NCBI GenBank assembly: GCA_017532145.1
Contig: JAFXJR010000021.1
Coordinates: 1 to 34,075 of the forward strand
Reading direction: 5' to 3'
DNA from: Lachnospiraceae bacterium
GTDB taxonomy: Bacteria; Bacillota; Clostridia; Lachnospirales; Lachnospiraceae
DNA length: 34,075 bases
The position numbers and the translations under genes were made by a program. The first letter of the stretch is position 1. Every line of letters starts with the position of its first letter. Below the pieces are notes generated by a model. It had not been told where the DNA came from and searched no databases. It saw only the letters and a program-made list of their open reading frames with translations. Positions 24,532 through 32,886 of the stretch are shown here, one piece after another.

Positions 24532-25719
24532 ATGCCTAATTTGCGTGAACTGGAGTCTGCTATTCCTGTGGCTCCCTTAAAAATCGTTGCTACAGAATCT
24601 GCTGCCCGACTGGCCAACAGTGTCAACCGCTATCTGGTGGAATTTAGAAAGACGGTAAATCACCGGGCAAAAAATGATCCTGCTTTTCAGGGGTATACCG
24701 AAGACAACTACCTTGCCAATATTTCCTGTCCCCGCTTTGGCAGCGGAGAAGGAAAGGCTGTTTTTCATGAATCCATCCGGGGAAAGGACTTATTCTTTTT
24801 AGTGGATGTCTGCAACCATAGCATTACCTATAAAATGAATGGCTATATCAATCATACGTCTCCGGATGACCATTATCAGGACTTAAAAAGATTGATTTCT
24901 GCGGCTACTGGTAAAGCACATAGAATCAATGTGATTATGCCCTTCTTATATGAGGGAAGACAGCATAAACGAAACGGCAGAGAGTCCTTAGACTGTGCCT
25001 ATGCTATTGAAGAATTATCTAAAATGGGGGTTTCCAACTTTGTTACCTTTGATGCACACGACCCCAGAGTACAGAATGCTGCTCCTCTCTCCGGCTTTGA
25101 CAACTTTATTCCTCCCTATCAGTTTATTCAGGCACTGCTGCGTACAGAGGAAAATCTGATTATTGACAAGTACCATACTGTGGTAATCAGTCCCGATGAA
25201 GGTGCATTGGATCGGGCGATCTATTTTGCCAATGTATTGGGCGTAGATACCGGTATGTTTTATAAACGCAGAGACTATTCTACCATTGTAAACGGTAAGA
25301 ATCCCATCGTTGCCCATGAATTTCTAGGAGACAATATTGAGGGGAAAGATGTGATTATCATCGATGATATGATTTCCTCCGGCGGCAGTATGCTGGATAC
25401 CGCTCGACAGCTTAAGGAAAGAAAAGCCAGACGAGTATTTATTTGTTGTACCTTTGGTTTGTTTACCGATGGACTGGAAGCCTTTGATACAGCCTTTGAA
25501 AAAGGCTATTTTGACAAAGTTGTAACGACCAACCTCACCTACCAGCTGCCGGATTTAAAGGAAAGAGCTTATTATGTGGAAGCAGATATGAGTAAGTTTT
25601 TGGCCTCCATTATCGACTTTATGAATCATGATTCCTCCATGGTCAATGTTTATACACCTACAGAAAAGATTCATGAAATTCTTAGAAAATATAATAATAA
25701 AGAGGAATATCATTTGTAG
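24532..25719 (+). CDS. prs: Ribose-phosphate pyrophosphokinase (PRPP synthase), long form
   Basis: This enzyme makes PRPP from ribose-5-phosphate and ATP for purine, pyrimidine, NAD, histidine and tryptophan synthesis. The 395-residue protein has the PRPP-binding loop DVIIIDDMISSGGSMLDT at 273–290, the VVISPDEGALDRA segment near 217–229, FDAHDPRVQNAAP at 173–185 in the place of the usual DLHxxQ motif, and the ATP loop region RQHKRNGRES at 143–152. It is about 80 residues longer than standard class I enzymes, mainly before residue 130, as in a Clostridia-specific variant. The ATG follows AGGAGG at 5 nt. It is the only plus-strand gene here and has its own promoter and terminator. Confidence 0.92.
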   Translation: MPNLRELESAIPVAPLKIVATESAARLANSVNRYLVEFRKTVNHRAKNDPAFQGYTEDNYLANISCPRFGSGEGKAVFHESIRGKDLFFLVDVCNHSITYKMNGYINHTSPDDHYQDLKRLISAATGKAHRINVIMPFLYEGRQHKRNGRESLDCAYAIEELSKMGVSNFVTFDAHDPRVQNAAPLSGFDNFIPPYQFIQALLRTEENLIIDKYHTVVISPDEGALDRAIYFANVLGVDTGMFYKRRDYSTIVNGKNPIVAHEFLGDNIEGKDVIIIDDMISSGGSMLDTARQLKERKARRVFICCTFGLFTDGLEAFDTAFEKGYFDKVVTTNLTYQLPDLKERAYYVEADMSKFLASIIDFMNHDSSMVNVYTPTEKIHEILRKYNNKEEYHL

Positions 25720-25732
25720 GATACAGATGGGG

Positions 25733-25771
25733 AAAAGGTCGGATAGACGCAGGAGTGCTATTCGACCTTTT
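25733..25771 (+). terminator. Intrinsic terminator of prs
   Basis: AAAAGGTCGGATAG pairs with CTATTCGACCTTTT (one mismatch) around an 11-nt loop and is followed by ACTTATT. It starts 13 nt after the prs stop codon. The stretch from 25772 to 25955 holds one small hairpin (CATTTTTC/GAAAAATG) and no supportable gene. Confidence 0.85.
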
Positions 25772-25955
25772 ACTTATTGGACGGAATGATGTTGGAGGCA
25801 AAAGCATTTGGCCCCTTGATGCTTACGAATTTCTTTGCGTTTCACGCGCGCCAAATCCTAAAAACATTCGAAATCCGCACATTTTTCTACGAAAAATGGA
25901 TGTCTTCTCATGGTTTATGGGTTCCAAAGTCATCTATTTTCCTATGATATAGCTA

Positions 25956-26020
25956 AGACAAGAAGCTGGAAACACTAAAATTTATTAATTTTCAACGTGT
26001 TTCCAGCTTCTTGTCTTTTC
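25956..26020 (+). terminator. Long perfect inverted repeat with T-tract
   Basis: Twenty-base arms beginning AGACAAGAAGCTGG and ending TTCTTGTCT are perfectly complementary around a 21-nt A/T-rich loop, followed on the plus strand by TTTCTTTT. It looks like a strong plus-strand terminator that also ends tRNA transcription from the other side less well. No plus-strand gene directly precedes it after the prs terminator. Confidence 0.75.
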
Positions 26021-26025
26021 TTTTA

Positions 26026-26098
26026 TGGAGCATACGGGACTTGAACCCGTGGCCTCCACACTGCCAGTGTGGCGCGCTCCCAACTGCGCTAATGCCCC
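26026..26098 (-). tRNA. tRNA-Ala (anticodon GGC)
   Basis: The 73-nt cloverleaf reads on the minus strand. The acceptor stem GGGGCAT/ATGCTCC includes the G3·U70 pair that identifies alanine tRNA. The D-arm has GCGC/GCGC, the anticodon stem CCACA/TGTGG encloses loop CTGGCAG with anticodon GGC, and the T-arm ACGGG/CCCGT has loop TTCAAGT. The discriminator is A73. CCA is not encoded, so it must be added after transcription. It has its own strong promoter. Confidence 0.97.
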
Positions 26099-26116
26099 GT
26101 TTCATATATAGTATAT

Positions 26117-26145
26117 ATTATACCATATTCTATAGAGCAAAGCAA
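26117..26145 (-). promoter_or_regulatory. tRNA-Ala promoter
   Basis: On the minus strand TTGCTT, a 17-nt spacer ending in TGG (extended -10) and a perfect TATAAT lie about 19 nt before the tRNA 5' end. Confidence 0.8.
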
Positions 26146-26182
26146 TGATTAAATTTTATTATCGATGAAAATGCGTAACAGT

Positions 26183-28708
26183 TCAGTTATCATTCAACGG
26201 AAACACCAACAGCACCTTAAACAAATCCCCATCTAGCTTGATTTCAAACTGTCCCTTCATGGCAATCGTCAGGTTTTGGGCGATAGACAATCCTAATCCG
26301 CTGCCCTCTGTACTGCGAGCTACGTCTCCTCTGATAAACCGTTCTGTCAGTTCATCAGCTTCTATATTTAAGGGCTGTGCTGAGATATTCTTCATACAAA
26401 GCTCTACACTCTCTCCATTTCCACCGCCAGCTATTCTTTTTATTTCCAGATAAACCCGAGTTCCCTCCATGGCATACTTGGAGATATTGTTAAACAGATT
26501 CTCCATGACTCGCCAGATTCTTCTGCTGTCAGCCTCAATATACAGATTGCTTTCTACCGCCTGAAAAACTGGAGTTAAAGCCTTCTGTTCAAATTTCTCA
26601 GAAAATTCTCCCAACGTCTGATTGACTAACTCCACCAGATTGATTCTCTCCCATTGGAGCAGAATATTTCCGGAAGAAATCTTGGAGGCTTCCACCAAAT
26701 CATCGGTCAGCTGTTTTAAACGCTGGGATTTAGCATCCAATACCTCTACATATCCCCTTACCCTTTCGTTTTCAATATTTTCTCTTTTCACCAAATCCAC
26801 ATAGTTGATAATCGAAGTTAAAGGAGTCTTAATATCGTGGGAAACATTGGTAATTAAATCTGCCTTGAGCCGCTCATCCTTTCTGCTTGTCTCCACTGCC
26901 ACACGGATGCCTTCTCCAATACTGTTTACTGCCTGTGCCAGTAAAATATTGTCTCCATGCAGCTTTTCCTCCTCTACCTTATACTGTAGGTCGCCTTCCC
27001 GGATTTTTTCTATGCCCTCTACAATTCGCTGCCGGTCTCTGGCATTGCGATAAATCAGCACACCTACCACCAAATCCAACACTACTGCTAAAAGCAGTCC
27101 TGGAAACTCTTCCTTAAGCTGCAATAAAAGCAGAATAAAGTTAAGAACTAAAAATCCTCCATAGGGTACCCAGGTCTTCATCCAAACATTTCCATGGTCA
27201 TAGACATTCCAAACTGCCTTTTTTCCCTTCTGCATCAGCTTACAGGTCAGACTGTCCTTCCAGAGACTGTCTGCCTTCAGTCTTCTTACCAAACTATAAT
27301 ATATTCCGGCAAACAACAGTTCGCAAACCAATACCACCATACCTCCGGCTATTTTAAACCACAATGTATAATAATAGGCATGAGACATAGAATGAAACAC
27401 ATAAATCATTGCCACAATACTTCCACCCAACAGAAAAACCGCTGCCAACACCATAAGCTCTGTAGGAATCCTATCCACCGGGTGCAGTCGGATGACAGGA
27501 TTTCCCTCCTCATCTATCCCCTTTCCTTCTTGAATCGTCAGATATACCAGCAGAATTAAATAAATCCCCATACATACCACTACCAGACCGATGAGCTGCC
27601 AGTAAAAGGGAATATACCCGGAATAGCCCTTATATCCCGGTGTATATACGTCATCTGACGGAAAAGAAGTATCTACTCCTATCCATACCCGCATCGTTTC
27701 AGGATAGGCATATTCAAAAGAATTAAACACTCGGCGTACGGTTTCCTCCTCAATCAGGGTATCCGTCTGATAGCCCATTTTTTCCGGATTAAAATACAGA
27801 TATCGTCCATAGCTTTGGAACAACTGCTCTATTTCCGTTTCCTTCCAAAACTCTGACTCCAGATTGGTATAGACTTCCTGCCTATCACCTAATTCCTTGA
27901 TGATATAATACCTTAAATTGGAGTTATCGATCTGATAGTACTCCTTATATTTCAGATATTCTGTATAATTGGTAGCCAAATCCTTTGCACTGTCTGCCAC
28001 ATACTTGCATAAATCCTCATAATCCTCCCAGACTGCCGTATATTCCTCTATATTCTTTCCTTCCAATGTCTGATAACGGTTGGTCAACACAGAAATCCCT
28101 GTATCCCCTCTCTCATGTCCATTCTGCATCAGCTCATTGGCAGAAACACTATACTCCCTGGTATATTCCTCCAATCGGGAATTAAAAGGAGTGACAATCC
28201 CCCCCTTCAAATCTCCTGAACTGTAATCCACCCAGGTATAAGTAGTCGCATCCCCTAAAAAATCCTCAGCTTCTTCTATGGAAAAATGATAGTCCTTATA
28301 TTCAAAACCATACTGCCACCACTTAATCAAATCCTCCAGTCGATACTTTGCTGTTACATAGTGGTCAGGCAATCCTTCATAACGATAAAAATAGGAAGCT
28401 ACATCAATTTCCTTATTTCCATCAAACTTTCCCTCTGTCTCCATCTGGGAACGCACAGCTGCCATTCTGGCTACATCATAAATCCCCCTGCCCAAAATAT
28501 AGTTAAACAACAGAGAATCTTCATATTCCTTTCCCCGCTCTCCTGCATCCATACTGTAGCTGTAGTTTCCATCTACTCCTTGCAGCATCACACTGGAACT
28601 GGTAAGTACAATTAACACAGCCACTGCTGCTGTAACGGCCAATAGATGCTGCAACAGATGCAGAAACCGATGCTTTCCTTTGTCCTTCTGCTTTTTTACT
28701 CGCTTCAT
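26183..28708 (-). CDS. Sensor histidine kinase with large extracytoplasmic domain
   Basis: The protein has about 841 residues; positions are given from the upstream ATG at 28717. A first membrane helix (about 24–45) is followed by a roughly 320-residue external domain (48–368), further helices near 371–393, 419–441, 451–473 and 518–556, a HAMP-like linker, and a dimerisation domain with phospho-acceptor H627 in NVSHDIKTPLTSI. The ATPase domain has the N-box ENLFNNISKYA near 739–749 and the G2 box EGSGLGLSIA near 804–813. The usual DxGxG is replaced by KNISAQPLNI, a variant I know from related Clostridia kinases. The ATG at 28708 is preferred because GGGGG lies 9 nt before it. It follows its response regulator by about 20 nt. 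The signal is unknown. Confidence 0.9.
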   Translation of the reverse strand: MKRVKKQKDKGKHRFLHLLQHLLAVTAAVAVLIVLTSSSVMLQGVDGNYSYSMDAGERGKEYEDSLLFNYILGRGIYDVARMAAVRSQMETEGKFDGNKEIDVASYFYRYEGLPDHYVTAKYRLEDLIKWWQYGFEYKDYHFSIEEAEDFLGDATTYTWVDYSSGDLKGGIVTPFNSRLEEYTREYSVSANELMQNGHERGDTGISVLTNRYQTLEGKNIEEYTAVWEDYEDLCKYVADSAKDLATNYTEYLKYKEYYQIDNSNLRYYIIKELGDRQEVYTNLESEFWKETEIEQLFQSYGRYLYFNPEKMGYQTDTLIEEETVRRVFNSFEYAYPETMRVWIGVDTSFPSDDVYTPGYKGYSGYIPFYWQLIGLVVVCMGIYLILLVYLTIQEGKGIDEEGNPVIRLHPVDRIPTELMVLAAVFLLGGSIVAMIYVFHSMSHAYYYTLWFKIAGGMVVLVCELLFAGIYYSLVRRLKADSLWKDSLTCKLMQKGKKAVWNVYDHGNVWMKTWVPYGGFLVLNFILLLLQLKEEFPGLLLAVVLDLVVGVLIYRNARDRQRIVEGIEKIREGDLQYKVEEEKLHGDNILLAQAVNSIGEGIRVAVETSRKDERLKADLITNVSHDIKTPLTSIINYVDLVKRENIENERVRGYVEVLDAKSQRLKQLTDDLVEASKISSGNILLQWERINLVELVNQTLGEFSEKFEQKALTPVFQAVESNLYIEADSRRIWRVMENLFNNISKYAMEGTRVYLEIKRIAGGGNGESVELCMKNISAQPLNIEADELTERFIRGDVARSTEGSGLGLSIAQNLTIAMKGQFEIKLDGDLFKVLLVFPLNDN

Positions 28709-28727
28709 CCTTATCATCCCCCGCCTG

Positions 28728-29423
28728 TTATCCTTGTCTTTCTATTTTATAGCCAACACCCCACACCACCTTTAAATAACGGGGGTCCTTAGGATCAATT
28801 TCAATTTTTTCCCGGATATGCCTGATATGCACAGCTACAGTATTGTCTGCTCCAATCGCTTCTTCGTTCCATATACTTTCATAAATCTGGCTAATCGAAT
28901 AGACCCTGCCCTGATTTTTTACCAGTAAAAGCAGAATATTATACTCAATAGGAGTAAGCCGTACCCTTTCTCCATCCACAGTGACTTCCTTGGTTTCATC
29001 ATCAATGCGAAGCCCCCCTACTGAATATACTGACTGCTTTTGGGGATTCAGATTTCCTAAAATCGTATATCTTCTTAGATTAGACTTTACTCTGGCTACC
29101 AGCTCCAGAGGATTGAAGGGCTTGGTTACATAGTCATCTGCACCAATATTCAGACCCAGTATCTTATCCGTATCCTCTGACTTTGCAGACAAGATAATAA
29201 TCGGAAGGCTGCTGTATTCCCGAATTTTTAATGTAGCATGGATACCATCCAGCTTCGGCATCATCACATCAATAATCAGCAGATGAATTTCTTCTTCCTT
29301 CAGTATTCTGATGGCCTGTTCTCCATCGTAAGCCTTGAGTACCTGATATCCCTCCTGTATCAAGTAAATCTCTATAGCATCTACTATTTCCCTATCATCA
29401 TCACATACAAGTATCGTTGCCAT
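28728..29423 (-). CDS. OmpR/PhoB-family response regulator
   Basis: The 231-residue regulator has an N-terminal receiver domain with the acidic pocket CDDDREI, phospho-acceptor aspartate in LLIIDVMMPKLDG (near residue 51), conserved S/T in IILSAKS and K in YVTKPFNPLEL, and a C-terminal winged-helix DNA-binding domain with RLTPIEYNILLLLVKN and VAVHIRHIREKIE. It is the cognate partner of the kinase just downstream and is transcribed first. The ATG at 29423 begins MATILVCDDD behind GAGGAA; two upstream in-frame starts are possible. No adjacent transporter or target operon indicates what it controls. Confidence 0.94.
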   Translation of the reverse strand: MATILVCDDDREIVDAIEIYLIQEGYQVLKAYDGEQAIRILKEEEIHLLIIDVMMPKLDGIHATLKIREYSSLPIIILSAKSEDTDKILGLNIGADDYVTKPFNPLELVARVKSNLRRYTILGNLNPQKQSVYSVGGLRIDDETKEVTVDGERVRLTPIEYNILLLLVKNQGRVYSISQIYESIWNEEAIGADNTVAVHIRHIREKIEIDPKDPRYLKVVWGVGYKIERQG

Positions 29424-29505
29424 TATTTCATTCCTCATTTCCATTTATGACTATAATCCTTTTCTTTTAAGGATGACATAGGAAAATAGTTAAGATTTCC
29501 TTAAA

Positions 29506-30357
29506 TTATCCTTTCTTAATATACAAAAAGGCTCCCAGATTTCCCCGTTTTCCTTCACTGGCTCTATGGGAGAACAGATAGTCAGGATTACAGCAGGTGC
29601 ATATATCAGTTATGCTAATCTGTGACTTTGATACTCCTGCCTCCTCCAGGACTGCCTGATTGGCTCTCCAAAGATTTAACTGATACTTTCCTCCTCCTTT
29701 TTCCAGAAGGATTTCCTCCAGTATTTCCTTTGTAAACTCTGCCTGAAAGGCTGCTGCCACATCCTCACTTACCTCATAGCAATCCATACGGATAGAAGGC
29801 CCAATAGCTGCTGTCACATCCTCTGGTCTGGTTCCATACGTTTGAGACATGGCTTCCAGTGTACAAGCCCCCATTCGACTAACTGTTCCTCTCCATCCGG
29901 AATGAGACAGACCAATGGCTCTGTTTTTCGTATCTACCAGATACAGAGGAACACAGTCTGCATAAAAAGTAGACAACACAATCCCCGGTTCATTGGTAAT
30001 GAGTCCGTCCACCTCCCGGTAATCCTTTGGATACAGAACTCCTTTGCCCTTATCCTGAGATGTCACCACCCTGATATGGGTAGTATGTGTCTGGTCTGAA
30101 CATACAAAATCCGATACCCTTCTTTCCAGAGCATCGGCTATCCTTCTGAAATTCTCATCCACTGCCTCTTTATCATCTCCCCTTACATAACTAAGGTTCA
30201 TCGTAGAAAATATTCCCTGACTCACCCCTCCTATCCGGGTAGAAAACAGATGCCCCACCATTCCAGTAGCTTCTAATGCTGGAAAACTGAGATATTCCAT
30301 TTCTCCCTGCCTTTTTCGCTCTAAAATTGGATGACTTCCCTTTCTGACTATCTTCAT
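29506..30357 (-). CDS. pgeF: Peptidoglycan editing factor / multicopper-like laccase-domain purine nucleosidase (YfiH family)
   Basis: The 283-residue DUF152/YfiH protein has the zinc ligands H91 in CSDQTHTTH, C135 in FYADCVPLYL and H152 in SHSGWRG. Family members are reported to cleave or deaminate purine nucleosides and, in E. coli, to prevent incorporation of wrong residues in peptidoglycan precursors. The ATG follows GGAGG at 7 nt. It is the last gene of the lepB–rnhB cluster and begins 13 nt after yraN. A weak stem (TTAAG/CTTAA) after its stop might end the transcript. The family assignment is firm; which activity matters here is not clear. Confidence 0.93.
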   Translation of the reverse strand: MKIVRKGSHPILERKRQGEMEYLSFPALEATGMVGHLFSTRIGGVSQGIFSTMNLSYVRGDDKEAVDENFRRIADALERRVSDFVCSDQTHTTHIRVVTSQDKGKGVLYPKDYREVDGLITNEPGIVLSTFYADCVPLYLVDTKNRAIGLSHSGWRGTVSRMGACTLEAMSQTYGTRPEDVTAAIGPSIRMDCYEVSEDVAAAFQAEFTKEILEEILLEKGGGKYQLNLWRANQAVLEEAGVSKSQISITDICTCCNPDYLFSHRASEGKRGNLGAFLYIKKG

Positions 30358-30370
30358 TCCCTATCCTCCA

Positions 30371-30733
30371 TCAATAAATATGGGGAAAGGCATTTTGATA
30401 CCATGTCAGGCAGTCATTCCCTTTCCCCTGTATTGCAACCACGTCATAACGCACCGGACAACTATCCCCCAGACCATAACGGTAACGGTAATAGTCTGCC
30501 ACCTGGCAGATTCGTCTCTGTTTAGCAAACGTTACGGCTTCTCCTGCCCAGCCCTGAGTCTGTGTGGCACGATACTTTACCTCCACAAAGACCAGATAGC
30601 CCTGATGAAAGCCTATAATATCTACTTCTCCCTGTCTGCATCTAAAATTACAAACAGCAATCTGAACGCCTTGTTCCTCCAGATAACTGCAGGCCATCTG
30701 CTCATAATGGCTTCCCTTTGCTCTTTGATTCAA
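30371..30733 (-). CDS. yraN: YraN family endonuclease-like protein (UPF0102)
   Basis: The 120-residue protein shows the restriction-endonuclease-like fold marks of UPF0102: G-x-x-x-E near residue 11 (GSHYEQMACSYL), CRQGEVDIIG with the metal aspartate, and VFVEVKYR with the E-x-K pair. Family members are linked to DNA processing or Holliday-junction handling, but no reaction is proven. The start codon is TTG, supported by an AGGGGAAG site. It lies between the FlhB-like gene and pgeF with short gaps (11 and 13 nt), within the conserved rnhB-type cluster of Firmicutes. Confidence 0.93.
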   Translation of the reverse strand: MNQRAKGSHYEQMACSYLEEQGVQIAVCNFRCRQGEVDIIGFHQGYLVFVEVKYRATQTQGWAGEAVTFAKQRRICQVADYYRYRYGLGDSCPVRYDVVAIQGKGNDCLTWYQNAFPHIY

Positions 30734-30744
30734 TTTTTCTTCCC

Positions 30745-31065
30745 CTATTTTTTTCTGTTCAGCTTAGCCTTCAGCTTATCCATCGCATCCACGAATACCA
30801 GAATCTCCGCTACTACCTCATACAGCTCCGGAGGAATCATATCTCCAATTTCCAGCCTGGACAGAGTATCTGCCAGCTTATCGTCCCGGTGGACAGGAAC
30901 AGCTGCCTCCTTCGCCTTTTCAATAATTTTTTCAGCTAATTCTCCCCTTCCGCTGGCAATAACCTTGGGAGCCTCTTCATCCGGGTCATAGGAAAGTGCT
31001 ATGGCCTGCTTAGGCTTTGCCTTCTCTTTTTCTTTTTTTTGCTTCTGTATATGATAATATTCCAT
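30745..31065 (-). CDS. FlhB C-terminal domain-like protein (YlqH type)
   Basis: The 106-residue protein matches only the cytoplasmic tail of FlhB/EscU, the export-switch component. AIALSYDPDEEAPKVIASG corresponds to the segment just after the self-cleavage site, and GRGELAEKIIEKAKEAAVPV and IPPELYEVVAEILVFV follow. The NPTH cleavage tetrapeptide and all membrane helices are missing. It resembles Bacillus subtilis YlqH, also next to rnhB and a FliK-like gene. The role outside flagella is unknown. A good site AGGTGG precedes the ATG. It directly follows the FliK-like gene, its functional counterpart in export switching. Confidence 0.88.
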   Translation of the reverse strand: MEYYHIQKQKKEKEKAKPKQAIALSYDPDEEAPKVIASGRGELAEKIIEKAKEAAVPVHRDDKLADTLSRLEIGDMIPPELYEVVAEILVFVDAMDKLKAKLNRKK

Positions 31066-31117
31066 AAAAATCCACCTGCCTCAACAAGTCTGTCGCTTTT
31101 TATTATTTTTCCATGCT

Positions 31118-32875
31118 CTAAGCTCTTACATCAAAGGAATACTGTGCCAGCAGGTTAGCCTTATGCTCCTGTGCGGTAATGGTCTCCATCACACTTGTCG
31201 ACTCCTGTCCGCTGTCTGCCGGAAGCATCTGTGCATCCAATGTATATCCTCTCTTGGTCAGCCTTTCATTCAGGATATGAATATTCTCCCCAATAAAGTC
31301 GATGATACTCTCGTTGGCCAGATAAAACCTGGTGTTTACCTTTTTATCCTTCATCTGTACATGAATATCCATAGTACCCAAATGCTCCATATCCAGATGC
31401 AGCAAGGCACTCACACTGCCATCCTCCCTGGCCTTTCCCCGACGATTGGTATAGACATATAAGTCTCCGTGGGCTTCTCCTCCACTCATCTTCAAAGGAA
31501 GCTGTACATAGTTAAAAAACTGATTTACTTGATGCATAAAATCCATATTACTTTGCATAGTAGACAGACTCTTTGCCAGCGGCATATCCTTTCCTGTCTG
31601 TCCCAGTGCCTCTGTCAGCCGGGCAGCCTGCTCCCGAAGTCTGCCGTAAAACTCTTCCACCTTCTGCTTAGATCCCACATCCTGTGGCTGCATGGTCCAC
31701 TGATTCCAAATCTCTTTTTGTAAGATTTGATTGTATTCCTTACTGCCAAATAACTGCTGCAGGGTGTTCTTATCCAGACTGCTTCCCTCAGTTTGCAGCA
31801 ACAGCTGCAGCTGCTGCAGAAACTGTTTAGCTGTCATGCTTCCATCCTGAAGCTGTGTCAGCTGACCTTCTGAAAATCCCAGCCTGCCCATCAGGTTAAT
31901 TAACTGGTTTCTTCCTCCGGCATCCAACAGCTCATGAAGACTGCCTTCGGGAAGCTGTATCACCTGACCTTTACCTTCTCCCGTTTCCTGCAATACAGAA
32001 TCCATCAAACCATTCAAACTTTCTGCCATCTGCCCCTTTGTCTGCACAACCGCTTCCTGGAAACTGCCAGGTAAGGGAGCAGGATGACCGTCTGTTCCCG
32101 GATTACCCACAATATCGACAAAGACGGTCTGCCCTCCGGGAACGGTCTCTCCCTGACTGACTGCCGGTTGGGTACCAGTAAACAGCTGTAGTACCTGACT
32201 GTAAAAATCCACTGCTGCCTGCCCTGTACCTGAATTGCTTAATAGAGACTGATAGGCCTGAGGAAGCTCTGCCAGAATATTTTTCACGTTACCTAACAGC
32301 TGATGCTCATATCGCTGATAATTTTCAAACTGTTGGATATTCTCTGCTGTGACAGGCAACTGCAGACCTTTGAGCTGTACTATCGTTTCCGGTTTGGCTC
32401 CTGTATTGGCGGCAATCATCCTACTCATCTCCAACAAAGAATTTTTATCAATAGACATTCCTTCCTTCATCATGGCAGAAACCATCTGCATCAGCTCTTG
32501 GGTAGCCGGCAGCCTGGCCGCATCTAAAGCCCGGATAACATTAGCATTTTGAGCCGTATTTTCATATACAGGCCGAAGGGCTATCTGCGTACCCGAATTA
32601 TTTTTTACCTCAAAGGTCAGACTCTGTCCCATAGGTACATTGACATTCTGATCCAATCGGGCAGTAATCACCACCTCATTATCCACCAGAATCTGTACCT
32701 CACTGCCATTTCTGCCTATCACCTCTCCCTGCAGGGTTTGTCCAGGTGTCAGACTGGTTAAGGACTGCTTGGCACTGTTTGCAGCAGCCGTATTCGTCTG
32801 GTTCCCTGTATTGATATGATTGGTACTGCTTGTACTCGTATTTGTCCCATATTGAAACAGACCGCCCAGATTCAA
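31118..32875 (-). CDS. FliK-like hook-length-control-type protein (YlqG-like)
   Basis: The 585-residue protein has a Ser/Thr/Asn-rich N-terminus, a beta-rich module (about 45–100: GQTLQGEVIGRNGSEVQILV), a long helical, Gln-rich middle (110–450), and a C-terminal FliK/Flg_hook-type domain (about 455–560) with LHLDMEHLGTMDIHVQMKD and LNERLTKRGYTLDAQMLP. It has no signal peptide or membrane helix. The start codon is TTG with AGGAGG 7 nt upstream. With the FlhB-like gene next to it, it forms a FliK/FlhB-like pair without other flagellar genes in view. The FliK similarity is confined to the C-terminal third, so confidence in function is moderate. Confidence 0.8.
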   Translation of the reverse strand: MNLGGLFQYGTNTSTSSTNHINTGNQTNTAAANSAKQSLTSLTPGQTLQGEVIGRNGSEVQILVDNEVVITARLDQNVNVPMGQSLTFEVKNNSGTQIALRPVYENTAQNANVIRALDAARLPATQELMQMVSAMMKEGMSIDKNSLLEMSRMIAANTGAKPETIVQLKGLQLPVTAENIQQFENYQRYEHQLLGNVKNILAELPQAYQSLLSNSGTGQAAVDFYSQVLQLFTGTQPAVSQGETVPGGQTVFVDIVGNPGTDGHPAPLPGSFQEAVVQTKGQMAESLNGLMDSVLQETGEGKGQVIQLPEGSLHELLDAGGRNQLINLMGRLGFSEGQLTQLQDGSMTAKQFLQQLQLLLQTEGSSLDKNTLQQLFGSKEYNQILQKEIWNQWTMQPQDVGSKQKVEEFYGRLREQAARLTEALGQTGKDMPLAKSLSTMQSNMDFMHQVNQFFNYVQLPLKMSGGEAHGDLYVYTNRRGKAREDGSVSALLHLDMEHLGTMDIHVQMKDKKVNTRFYLANESIIDFIGENIHILNERLTKRGYTLDAQMLPADSGQESTSVMETITAQEHKANLLAQYSFDVRA

Positions 32876-32886
32876 TATCCCACCTC

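Noticed and set aside
25755..25952. 65-residue plus-strand frame after prs
   Set aside because: It would start with GTG inside the loop of the prs terminator. It has no recognisable domain, so I treat it as chance.
30470..30500. Possible further copy of the GTAAC repeat in yraN
   Set aside because: The AACGGTAACGG pattern encodes the conserved-length tyrosine/arginine stretch of YraN and shows no extended match to the repeats.
30380..30991. 203-residue plus-strand frame opposite yraN and the FlhB-like gene
   Set aside because: It is antisense to two conserved genes, Ser/Leu-rich as expected for a shadow frame.
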